Positions 1 to 9,619 of a stretch of DNA of 64,000 nt are shown here, piece by piece. This stretch comes from Candidatus Poribacteria bacterium. GTDB lineage: Bacteria; Poribacteria; WGA-4E; WGA-3G. The translations under genes and the position numbers were made by a program. How positions within the stretch are numbered: position 1 is the stretch's first letter; the number at the start of each line of letters is the position of its first letter. The stretch is taken from the NCBI GenBank assembly GCA_022826805.1, contig JAJDUH010000012.1, positions 1-64,000 of the forward strand, given 5' to 3'. Below the pieces are notes generated by a model. The model was not told the DNA's origin and did not search any database. It worked only from the letters and a program-made list of their open reading frames with translations.

Positions 1-137
1 AGAAAGCGTCTACAGTCTTCAGGGTTACCGACATAGATGTTTGAATACGCTTTGAGAAACGGGAAGAGGCTCTCCCAAGCCGCATCAGAAATCACGACAG
101 GCAGGTCTTGAGTTACGTCTATCTTTTGGGTTTTCAT
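1..137 (-). CDS. Transposase, N-terminal fragment cut by the window edge
   Basis: The reverse strand opens with ATG at 137 and stays open to the window edge, giving about 45 residues. The stretch ISDAAWESLFPFL resembles the start of IS5-type transposases (DUF4096-like region, D-x-x-W-x-x-L-x-P-x-L). The rest of the protein and the far end of the element lie outside the window. I could not define a terminal inverted repeat between 138 and 290. An insertion sequence next to a decayed restriction system fits a locus undergoing rearrangement. The family call rests on a short match. Confidence 0.5.
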   Translation of the reverse strand, partial: MKTQKIDVTQDLPVVISDAAWESLFPFLKAYSNIYVGNPEDCRRF

Positions 138-290
138 ACGAGATAGCATACCAAAACCTACTCATACTTTCAATAACTTTTACAATGTAAACACTACTTA
201 GATTTTCCATTTCACATAGAGAAACCATACCGAAAAAAAGATAGCACAAACCTGCTTATATGTCAAACTGAATTGTCTATTTACTTCCGC

Positions 291-319
291 TTGACATTTG
301 CTAATCTTTTCACTATACT
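291..319 (+). promoter_or_regulatory. Sigma-70-type promoter for the lipoprotein and methyltransferase genes
   Basis: TTGACA at 291-296 and TATACT at 314-319 are separated by exactly 17 bp. Transcription would begin near 326, about 27 nt before the GTG start at 353. The match to the consensus is nearly perfect. Confidence 0.75.
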
Positions 320-352
320 TAAGATAGTTAAAAAAATCATGGAGGTATTACA

Positions 353-793
353 GTGAAATTCTATCATCAATTTTGTTCGTACAATCGGCAGTTGGCATTT
401 ATAGCCATTTTCTTGACGATAGCATTCTTTATTGGATGCAGTCAAAAAACGAGTGCGCCGGAGACCGCTCAAACGACATCGCTTTCAGGGACAATTACCG
501 AATTTGATGACCACGGTAATGCTGTGACCGATCTGGAAATTGCTCCGTTTAAGGAACGTGGCTGGAAACTCGGTGACACGTTTGAAGCAATGTTTGCAAC
601 AGGACAGAAGATCCAGATAAAATTTGTTGAAAACTATGGAGATGTACCTGAAGGGGAGTATTTGGGACGGTTTTCGACCTCTTCAAAACGTTTTAAAATT
701 GCGATTAACATGGGAAATATCGCCAAAACTCTGGAGTTGAGTAGTCTAAGCAAAGTGATGCTTCAGAAAGTGGAACCAACTTCAGCAGACTGA
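353..793 (+). CDS. Small lipoprotein resembling the C-terminal domain of SAM-hydroxide adenosyltransferases
   Basis: The GTG start has GGAGGT at 341-346. A charged N-terminus, a hydrophobic segment (LAFIAIFLTIAFFIGC) and a cysteine near residue 29 form a lipoprotein signal peptide. The mature part contains GTITEFDDHGNAVTDL, then GD, a Y-x-D-V-x-x-G-E segment and IAINMGNIAKTL. This order resembles the beta-barrel C-terminal domain of the S-adenosylmethionine hydroxide adenosyltransferase (DUF62) family, but the N-terminal catalytic domain is absent. No enzymatic role is claimed; a binding or structural role in the envelope is inference. It lies 18 bp upstream of the methyltransferase and probably shares its promoter. 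Confidence 0.55.
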   Translation: MKFYHQFCSYNRQLAFIAIFLTIAFFIGCSQKTSAPETAQTTSLSGTITEFDDHGNAVTDLEIAPFKERGWKLGDTFEAMFATGQKIQIKFVENYGDVPEGEYLGRFSTSSKRFKIAINMGNIAKTLELSSLSKVMLQKVEPTSAD

Positions 794-811
794 GAGGACA
801 CATATAGAAAA

Positions 812-2248
812 ATGCTTCTGACCCTCAAACAAGCAAGCGAATGGGCTTCAGAACATTTGAATAAAAACGTTACACCGTCAAACATCACCTATTTAATCCA
901 ATATGGTAGGATTGAATCCGTTGTTGATAACGGGTTAACGTTGATTCCCAAGCAAAGCCTTGAAGCTTATTACAGTCTGAACCGTCGAGAAACACGGTGG
1001 AAAGACGAACTCGGCGATGATTTGAATTGGACGTTGTCTTTTGAAAAGGTTAAAGAAGCAGAAACAACAAAACACGTTCATCGCTTACATCCGTATAAAG
1101 GCAAATTTATCCCACAACTGGTAGCCTATTTTTTAGATTCTCACACCGACAATTTTAAGCGAGATGTCTATTTTCAACCGGGTGATATTGTGCTTGACCC
1201 TTTTTGTGGGAGTGGGACTGCTTTGGTACAAGCAAACGAACTTGGCATGCACGCAATTGGGATTGATGTTTCGGCGTTTAACGCCTTCATTAGCAATACC
1301 AAAGTGGCGACATATAATCTAACTCGTTTGTATGAGAAGAGCCAAAAAATTACAGCAGCTCTCAAGAACCTTGTTGCTACATCTGGTATAGTCGAATTTG
1401 AATCTAAGCTCGCGGAAACACTTACGGAATTCAACAATCAATATTTCCCAGTATCTTTCAAACGTCAAGTTAGATTAGGTGAAATTGACCAGAAGCAGTA
1501 TGGTGCTGAGAAGGCAGCCACTTTTTTAGAAACGTATCGTAAATTTGTTGCCGAATACCAAATTGATCTGCAGATGCCCCGGGACTCGGCTCGCTTCATG
1601 AAGCAGTGGTACCTTCCAGGGGTCAGGGCGGAGATTGATTTCGTCCACAATTTAATCGACAAGGTAGAAAACCCATCAACACAAAATGCATTGATGCTTA
1701 TCTTAAGTCGGACCATCCGCTCTTGCAGAGCCACAACGCATGCAGATTTAGGCACATTGCGGAATCCGGTAACAACAACTTATTATTGCCGAAAGCATGG
1801 GAAAATCTGTAAACCCCTTTTTTCTATCCTGAGTTGGTGGGAACGGTACTGTAAGGATAGTGTACAACGATGGATTGAATTCAGTAAATTAAAAACAGAT
1901 ACTGTTCAACACTGCATAACTGGCGATTCGCGGACGATTGACATTTTTACAATGCTGAAACAGGTAGATTCCCAATTCGCAGAGATCGCCGAAAAACAAC
2001 AAATTAAGGGGATCTTTACAAGTCCTCCATACGTCGGACTTATCAATTATCACGAGCAGCACGCTTACGCTTATGATCTTTTTGGGTTCAAACGATTGGA
2101 TGAATTAGAAATTGGGCCCCTATTTAGAGGAAAGGGACGAGAAGCGAGAGAGTCGTATATTCACGGTGTAGCGGAGGTTTTTAAAAACTGTAAGCGGTTT
2201 TTGGCTGAGGATTATGATGTTTTTATTGTTGCCAATGAGCCGAATTAA
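812..2248 (+). pseudogene. DNA N4/N6 methyltransferase of a type II restriction system, C-terminally truncated
   Basis: The 478-residue product has an N-terminal helix-turn-helix-like segment (residues about 4-35, LTLKQASEWASEHL). SAM-binding motif I is DPFCGSGTALVQANELG near residue 129 and catalytic motif IV is TSPPYVGLINYHEQ near 405. The motif order places it with methyltransferases whose target-recognition region lies between these motifs. The frame stops abruptly after VFIVANEPN, where relatives of this kind normally continue for several dozen residues. Directly downstream, in another frame, lies the tail of a restriction endonuclease. A deletion joining the two genes explains both truncations. 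The catalytic core is present, so residual activity cannot be excluded. Confidence 0.7.
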
Positions 2249-2502
2249 CAAGAGATTCAGAAGCAGCTGTAAATACTATAATTGGCATCCCTTACAATCC
2301 TTATGAACCAAAACCCTACGAAAGATGGACACTGAAAGGGATGTTAGATCTACAGCATGATATTTTGATAGCAGAAGAACTTTGGAATTTTATCGGCGGT
2401 GAAGGAACCTACACAGAATTGTTGAAAGTTTTTGAAGATGCCGGTATTGAGTTACGGGATGAAATCGACAACTATTTTGAGAGATTTAGAGAAAACTTTT
2501 AA
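2239..2502 (+). pseudogene. Remnant C-terminus of a TdeIII-like type II restriction endonuclease
   Basis: After an in-frame TGA at 2236-2238, this frame is open to TAA at 2500-2502. It reads IPYNPYEPKPYERWTLKGML, then ILIAEELWNFIGGEGTY and LLKVFEDAGIELRDEID. I recall the combination E-E-x-W-x-F-x-G-G-E-G-T-Y followed by a short acidic helix from the end of TdeIII-family restriction enzymes. There is no start codon or ribosome binding site, and the catalytic N-terminal part is missing. The fragment sits in the frame next to the truncated methyltransferase, as expected after an internal deletion. The family assignment is from memory of the motif. Confidence 0.55.
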
Positions 2503-2537
2503 GTTCTTATGTGCGTTAGCTGGTATTATAGGCGTCT

Positions 2538-3581
2538 ATGAAAGTTGACAACACCTTTGATAAAACGGAATTATTACAACAGCTTAGCTTTGCCTACAAT
2601 CTACCTTTGCAATCCATAACTTTTTTCCCAGAAGGCGAAGATAGTTACGGTTATATTGTTGTTTCTGAAACAGGCGAAAAGTATTTTGCTAAAGCCTCAA
2701 CTTCCGTACCAAATAGCCGTTTGCGAGTAGCGTCCCTCTTGCGGCACAGATACAATATATTAGGCGTTGTCGCCCCTTTGGAAACGCGGGAAGGAGCACT
2801 AAGCGTCCGGTGGCAAGATTTCCGTGTCGCGTTGTTTCCGTTTATTGAGGGTAAAAGCCGTTGGGATTTGTGGAAAGTTGGCAAGGATTTCACCGATACA
2901 GCACTATCACAAACAGGCGCATTGATCGCAACAATTCACGGATGTTCAGAGACACTCGAATCCAATGACCTCATAGTGGCAAAGTACAACCTACCTTTGC
3001 GGCATGAACTTCATACAGTACTTGAAGCACCAGCGAAAGAGATACCACCTCAAAATCAATACCAGAAACAGCTGCTTGAAGCACTCGCACAGCACCGATC
3101 CGCTGTCTTGGAGACATTAGATAGATATGATAGCCTCGGACGTTCGGCAGGGGCATTACAGACGCCATTCGTCATTACACACGGCGACCCGACTCCGGGC
3201 AATCTTATTCTGGATACTGAAAATCGACTCCACTTGATTGATTGGGACGGGGTCTGCTTAGGGCCACCGGAAAAAGACTTAGTCTCTTTTACAGGTGAAC
3301 GGTTTGAAATAGTTTTGGAACGCTATCTCACTGAGAGACAGTGTAATGTTTCTCTACACGCAGATATTTTCGGCTTCTATATCTATGAATGGACGGTCAA
3401 TGAAATCCGAGATTACGGCATTAAGGTTCTTTTTAAAAATAACGACGCGAAGCAGAACGAATACGACTGGGAAAGCCTGCAAGACTACTTACCACCGAAT
3501 CGGGAATTAATGGAAGACGGAATTGCAGCTATCCGAAACACGCTTGGTAGGTATGGTGTCCTACCCAAACATCGGAGGTAG
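2538..3581 (+). CDS. Aminoglycoside phosphotransferase (APH)-family kinase
   Basis: The 347-residue protein has the protein-kinase-like APH fold. An N-terminal nucleotide-binding part carries GYIVVSETGEKYFAKAS (the lysine contacts ATP). The catalytic loop is THGDPTPGNLIL near residue 212, followed by the metal-binding LIDWDG. The N-terminal pattern GEDSYGYIV...KYFAKAS resembles spectinomycin/APH(9)-type phosphotransferases. Family members phosphorylate antibiotics, homoserine, choline or other small molecules, and the substrate cannot be read from sequence. Its stop overlaps the ribosome binding site of the creatininase gene 3 bp downstream, so the two are probably co-transcribed. Confidence 0.8.
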   Translation: MKVDNTFDKTELLQQLSFAYNLPLQSITFFPEGEDSYGYIVVSETGEKYFAKASTSVPNSRLRVASLLRHRYNILGVVAPLETREGALSVRWQDFRVALFPFIEGKSRWDLWKVGKDFTDTALSQTGALIATIHGCSETLESNDLIVAKYNLPLRHELHTVLEAPAKEIPPQNQYQKQLLEALAQHRSAVLETLDRYDSLGRSAGALQTPFVITHGDPTPGNLILDTENRLHLIDWDGVCLGPPEKDLVSFTGERFEIVLERYLTERQCNVSLHADIFGFYIYEWTVNEIRDYGIKVLFKNNDAKQNEYDWESLQDYLPPNRELMEDGIAAIRNTLGRYGVLPKHRR

Positions 3582-3584
3582 ACT

Positions 3585-4313
3585 ATGTCTCAAATTAAAT
3601 CTGTGCTACTTTGGGAAAACCAACGGCGTTATGTCCGAGAGGCGATTGATGCTGGTACCCTCAAAGGCGCGATCATTCCGACAGGAAGCACTGAGCAGCA
3701 CAATGAACACTTAGCGATGTATCACGACACACAAAGTGCAGTGCACGTTTCTAAATTGGCAGCCGAAAAGTTGTTCCCACAGGTTATTGTGACAACACCT
3801 TTAGCGATCGGTGTATCCGAACACTGGATGGACCACAAGGGCACGCTCACGCTCCGTCCAGAGGTCTTTGGCGAAGTGCTTTATGATGTCGCCGATAGTA
3901 TGCGTCGGCACGGTATTGATAACATTCTGATTGTCAATGGACACGCTGGAAACTCTGGTCCAGTGCATGAACGGTTAGACGGTTACCGAGAAAAACTTGG
4001 CATCAATATCGCATTTCACTCCTATTGGGAAGCATACAGCGAAGAGTTGGTTAAAGATCAAATGGAATCGGGGGTTTGCCCTGGGCACGCGGCGGAATTT
4101 GAAACAGCGTTTGCCCTCGCTGCTTTTGTAGAAAACGTTGATTGGAACGGCGTGGATTACGACAGCGCGAAACTCACCATCTCTAATGAAGGACAAGCGA
4201 AATCTGACCGAGAATATCACCATCAAGCCAAGTTAGCGACGGTTGAGAAAGGACAAGCGATGATCGAGGTCGCGGTGGATTGGGTTGCGGAAAAGATGCA
4301 GGCGATGTTTTAA
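3585..4313 (+). CDS. Creatininase-family amidohydrolase
   Basis: GGAGGT lies 6 nt before the ATG. The 242-residue protein carries the creatininase (creatinine amidohydrolase) metal-site pattern: GSTEQHNEHLAMYHDT near residues 29-44, GVSEHWMDHKGTLTL near 74, NGHAGN near 119 and a GHAAEFETA segment with an acidic ligand. Family members are binuclear-metal cyclic amide hydrolases. They include creatininase, enzymes of flavin or mycofactocin maturation and many of unknown substrate. The usual G-P-H-L after E-Q-H is N-E-H-L here, so the specific substrate is open. It appears co-transcribed with the APH-type kinase. Confidence 0.85.
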   Translation: MSQIKSVLLWENQRRYVREAIDAGTLKGAIIPTGSTEQHNEHLAMYHDTQSAVHVSKLAAEKLFPQVIVTTPLAIGVSEHWMDHKGTLTLRPEVFGEVLYDVADSMRRHGIDNILIVNGHAGNSGPVHERLDGYREKLGINIAFHSYWEAYSEELVKDQMESGVCPGHAAEFETAFALAAFVENVDWNGVDYDSAKLTISNEGQAKSDREYHHQAKLATVEKGQAMIEVAVDWVAEKMQAMF

Positions 4314-4317
4314 TGGC

Positions 4318-4450
4318 TATCAGTTGTCAGTTGTTGGTTAAAGAGGAATTTGTAACAATCTACCCTCACTCGGAATATTCCAAGGCGTGGTGAATTGTTA
4401 ACAGATAACTCTTTAACTGAAAACCGATAACCGATAACCAACAACTGATC
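4318..4450. repeat. Imperfect inverted repeat between convergent genes
   Basis: The left arm (4318-4345) reads TATCAGTTGTCAGTTGTTGG then TTAAAGAG. The reverse complement of the right arm (4409-4450) reads GATCAGTTGTTGGTTATCGG, a second GTTATCG-like unit, then CAGTTAAAGAG. Both arms are built from heptamer-like units (GTTGTCA, GTTGTTG, GTTATCG). Similar degenerate units appear near 9580-9610 and 14607-14625. The repeat fills the whole space between the creatininase and aldolase stop codons. No T-tract is evident, so I do not call it a terminator. Confidence 0.55.
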
Positions 4451-5238
4451 TAATGTCCGTCAATAGCCTTCCTTAACCCATCGCCCTCTTCCCGCCACCA
4501 ACTGTAGAGAATAGAGATGTCTGTGCCGATGCAGAAGTGTCGGACACCCATATCAAGATAGCGTTTTGCGTCGTCAGCACTCCCGATTTCGGCGCGTGGT
4601 GGCACCCCCATCTTCACGGCGGTCTTAAACACCTTATCGTGTGCCTCCTGGATTTCAGGGGCACCGCGCTGACCGACCTTCCCGATACTCATCGAATAAT
4701 CCGAACCGCCCCACTGGATCATATCAACGCCTTCAACAGATAGTACCTCTTCCAGGTTGTCGACGGTGCCTTTTTTCTCAATCATAATAACGTTGACAAC
4801 ATCGCGGAGTGCTTGGACGTATTCTGGACCCCCTCCGTAGCCCATATAGGAAAACCGGCGGGTTGCCACACCGTAGCTGCCCCCATCTTCCGGCGTATCG
4901 GCGCGTGTAATTTTCACACATTCCTTCACGTCTTCAACATTCTGGCAATCGGCGTAAAGCACACTCTGGAAGCCTGAACCGATTGCGCGTTGTGCGATGA
5001 AGCCACGTGGCTCTTGGTCGACCTTAATCATGGTCGAGATGTTGTGAAGCTCAGCCGCCCGACACAAATTATCCAAATCGTGTAGATCGAACGGACCGTA
5101 TTCCCCCACGAATTCGACATAGTCATACATGCCGGTGTGTCCGATCGCCTCAACGATGGAGGGCCAAGTTGTATGAATATGCGTGCCAACAGTGGGTTTG
5201 TTAGCGTTTAGCAATTCTCGAAAGGTATTTTTTCTCAT
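4450..5238 (-). CDS. HpcH/HpaI-family aldolase (2-keto-3-deoxy sugar acid aldolase type)
   Basis: The family consists of metal-dependent class II aldolases that split 2-keto-3-deoxy acids to pyruvate and an aldehyde. Visible here are FRELLNANKPTVGTHIHTTWPSIVE at the start (given in pieces: FRELLNANKPTVGTH, then PSIVE), YVEFVGEYGPFDL, MIKVDQEP, VNVIMIEKKGTVDNLEEVL with the metal-ligand glutamate, and GGSDYSMSIG with the aspartate ligand. I chose the ATG at 5238 because GAGGAGAAAG sits just upstream; the longer frame to 5292 has no ribosome binding site. The product is 262 residues, a normal length. The gene is divergent from the unknown gene at 5427. Confidence 0.85.
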   Translation of the reverse strand: MRKNTFRELLNANKPTVGTHIHTTWPSIVEAIGHTGMYDYVEFVGEYGPFDLHDLDNLCRAAELHNISTMIKVDQEPRGFIAQRAIGSGFQSVLYADCQNVEDVKECVKITRADTPEDGGSYGVATRRFSYMGYGGGPEYVQALRDVVNVIMIEKKGTVDNLEEVLSVEGVDMIQWGGSDYSMSIGKVGQRGAPEIQEAHDKVFKTAVKMGVPPRAEIGSADDAKRYLDMGVRHFCIGTDISILYSWWREEGDGLRKAIDGH

Positions 5239-5327
5239 CACTTTCTCCTCTGTTTTAAGTGTAGGGCGTAGCTTGAAAGCCCATATTAACACTAACAGAG
5301 ATCTGCACTTTTTTCAAGAAAAAAGGC

Positions 5328-5356
5328 TTGCTTACCAGCACTGTTTCTGTTAAACT
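5328..5356 (+). promoter_or_regulatory. Probable promoter of the gene at 5427
   Basis: TTGCTT (5328-5333) and TAAACT (5351-5356) are separated by 17 bp, giving a start near 5363 and a leader of about 64 nt. Each box has two mismatches at most from consensus. Confidence 0.5.
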
Positions 5357-5426
5357 TGTACCATCTGAGTCAGACTTATTGATTTATCTAAATCTCCTTC
5401 CTTCAAGGCACAGACAGAGGTTTCCC

Positions 5427-6209
5427 ATGAAAAACTTAACTACATTGCCAACAAACTTTGCTGATTACTTGACAATTGAAAACGCTAATCTTCGTTTCAC
5501 GGAGGCGACCGATGTTGCAGAACGTGTCATAGGAGCAGGCGTAGAAATTTATCCCAATATGGATCACGCTGCGATTTTCTGCGATCCGCCCCATCTGGTC
5601 GCAGACGGTTTGAAACAACTCGGTTATGTCAATGGGTGGGATGCGCGGTGTTACCCATCGCCTGTTGACGGTTGCGATTATATCAATGTCTCGGCGCAAT
5701 TACCCGCTGCCAGTCCTGCACGCGGTGAAGGGTGGTTTGACTATGTTGCAGTCGTACATCCAGTTGACAAACCGGCACTGCAACACATGCTTAGTCAGGG
5801 ATACGGGAACCCGTTTATCCATCATCTGACCTGGGGACTTGTGCCGCCAGAACGGACCACCGCCGATGATTTCGAATATGCCAACCATGTTGTGCCGTTC
5901 ATGGTAGAAAAACGAAAGGTAATTGGCGATGCGATCGGCGATGCTCCGGGCACCTTGATTATAGCGTTGCCAGAAAACGTCCTCATCCACCCGAAATTTG
6001 AAGCGTCTTTGCCAACATGGCTTGGCAACCTTGACGAAGAGGAATATCAGGTGGAATCGATGCAGGGTGGTGGTTTCCTGATCCAGTTCTTTGTGCTGAC
6101 GGGTGGCAGAATTGAGGTTGCCTTGCGCGTCGATACAACGCAGACGTTTAACCCGAAAAGTGTCCACAAGATTTCGGAAGATGAAATCAGTGCAGTGCAA
6201 GGTCAGTAA
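5427..6209 (+). CDS. Hypothetical protein, possibly VOC/glyoxalase-like
   Basis: I chose the ATG at 5427 because AGAGG lies 6 nt upstream; the upstream extension to 5328 overlaps the likely promoter. The 260-residue product has no signal peptide or membrane segment. Two roughly similar halves can be imagined: an N-terminal one ending in DYINVSAQLP and a second containing WFDYVAVVHPVD, FIHHLTWG and LIQFFVLTGGRIEVAL. The histidine- and glutamate-bearing strands resemble vicinal-oxygen-chelate enzymes, but I recognise no family signature. Function unknown. It stands alone, before the pyrimidine operon promoter and divergent from the aldolase gene. Confidence 0.6.
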   Translation: MKNLTTLPTNFADYLTIENANLRFTEATDVAERVIGAGVEIYPNMDHAAIFCDPPHLVADGLKQLGYVNGWDARCYPSPVDGCDYINVSAQLPAASPARGEGWFDYVAVVHPVDKPALQHMLSQGYGNPFIHHLTWGLVPPERTTADDFEYANHVVPFMVEKRKVIGDAIGDAPGTLIIALPENVLIHPKFEASLPTWLGNLDEEEYQVESMQGGGFLIQFFVLTGGRIEVALRVDTTQTFNPKSVHKISEDEISAVQGQ

Positions 6210-6289
6210 ACCAGCACTCAATCTGCAGGATTCATAAATCGGTTGCCTCATAAGCAATTTTTCTTAGAACTGTGATGAAAATAAAAATT

Positions 6290-6318
6290 TTGCAATTAAA
6301 ACAGAAATATGGTATAAT
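6290..6318 (+). promoter_or_regulatory. Promoter of the pyr operon
   Basis: TTGCAA (6290-6295) and a perfect TATAAT (6313-6318) are 17 bp apart. Transcription would start near 6325, about 30 nt before the PyrR-binding element. Confidence 0.75.
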
Positions 6319-6355
6319 ATTTAGATAGTAGCGTATTGATGTCAAAACCTTTTTA

Positions 6356-8360
<2,005 letters not shown>

Positions 8361-8457
8361 AAAAGCGCGCAGCTTGCAACAACGGCGCAGGCGAATATAC
8401 AGAGAGGGTTGTTCCTCACACAACTCGCCTGAACGAACCGCAAGGAAAATTAGAAAA

Positions 8458-9558
8458 ATGAAAGCAATTCTGGCATTAGCCGACGGAACAATTTTTGAAG
8501 GCGAGCAGTTTGGAGCGACAGGCGAAACGGTCGGTGAAGTCGTCTTTAATACCAGTATGACAGGCTATCAGGAAGTTTTGACCGACCCTTCCTACAAAGG
8601 GCAAATCGTCACGATGACCTATCCGCTGATCGGCAATTACGGATGCAACGAAGCAGATGTCGAATCCATCGGTCCACAGGTGGAGGGATTTGTAGTTCGT
8701 GAATACAGCGCCTACTATAGCAATTGGCGTTCAAAATGGAGCTTAGATGCCTACCTTGCAGAGCACGATATCATTGGTATTCAAGGGATTGATACCCGCG
8801 CACTCACCCGACGCCTCCGGGTGCACGGTGTTATGAACGGATGTCTCTCCACGGAAGATCTGAATACTGAGTCTCTCGTCGCGAAAGCCAAGACGTGGCA
8901 CGGTTTGGTCGGTTGGGATTTGGTGCAACGCGTAACATGTCCAAATCCGTACGCATGGCAGCACCAAGAAAATAACAATATTCACTCTAAATATCGCGTT
9001 GTCGCCCTCGATTTCGGCATTAAATATAACATCTTGCGTCAACTCACCGAACACGGATGTGAAGTCCAAGTTGTGCCAGCAAAAACAACCGCTGAAGAGA
9101 TTCTCGCTGCAGAACCGGACGGCGTGTTTTTATCAAACGGTCCAGGAGATCCAATGCCAGTCGGTTATGCAATTGAGACAATACAAGAGTTAATGGGCAA
9201 AAAACCGTTGTTTGGTATCTGTCTGGGTCATCAACTTTTGGGACTTGCCTTGGGTGGGAAAACGTTCAAACTGAAGTTTGGACATCGAGGTGCAAACCAA
9301 CCTGTCAAACACTTTGAAACCGATCGGGTTGAGATAACCTCACAAAACCATGGATTCTGTGTTGATATTGATTCACTACCGAACAGTGTTGACATTACAC
9401 ACATTAATTTAAATGACGACACACTTGAAGGGATACAACATCGGGAGTATCCTGTTTTTTCTGTGCAGTATCATCCGGAGGCGTCTCCGGGGCCTCATGA
9501 TGCGAGTTATCTCTTTTCGCGCTTTACAGAAATGATGGAAGGAGAGAGTCGTCGGTAG
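8458..9558 (+). CDS. carA: Carbamoyl-phosphate synthase, small (glutaminase) subunit
   Basis: Hydrolyses glutamine and channels ammonia to CarB. The N-terminal CPSase small-chain domain contains [20 protein letters not shown] and the class I glutamine amidotransferase domain follows. The nucleophile lies in [16 protein letters not shown], and the His-Glu pair in [11 protein letters not shown] near the end. I start at 8458, where AAGGAAA precedes the ATG by 9 nt and the protein begins [11 protein letters not shown] as in the family; the in-frame upstream extension is not conserved in type. The 366-residue length is normal. Third gene of the pyr operon. Confidence 0.93.
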   Translation: MKAILALADGTIFEGEQFGATGETVGEVVFNTSMTGYQEVLTDPSYKGQIVTMTYPLIGNYGCNEADVESIGPQVEGFVVREYSAYYSNWRSKWSLDAYLAEHDIIGIQGIDTRALTRRLRVHGVMNGCLSTEDLNTESLVAKAKTWHGLVGWDLVQRVTCPNPYAWQHQENNNIHSKYRVVALDFGIKYNILRQLTEHGCEVQVVPAKTTAEEILAAEPDGVFLSNGPGDPMPVGYAIETIQELMGKKPLFGICLGHQLLGLALGGKTFKLKFGHRGANQPVKHFETDRVEITSQNHGFCVDIDSLPNSVDITHINLNDDTLEGIQHREYPVFSVQYHPEASPGPHDASYLFSRFTEMMEGESRR

Positions 9559-9619
9559 TGGGTGTCTTTTAAATGAAAATTCCTTAACAGAAACCGATAA
9601 ACGACAACAAAAATCAATT

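Noticed and set aside
281..472. Reverse-strand ORF over the lipoprotein start
   Set aside because: It overlaps a near-consensus forward promoter and has no protein-like features.
5239..5292. N-terminal extension of the aldolase
   Set aside because: A strong GAGGAGAAAG sequence lies directly before the ATG at 5238, and the extension is not family-like.
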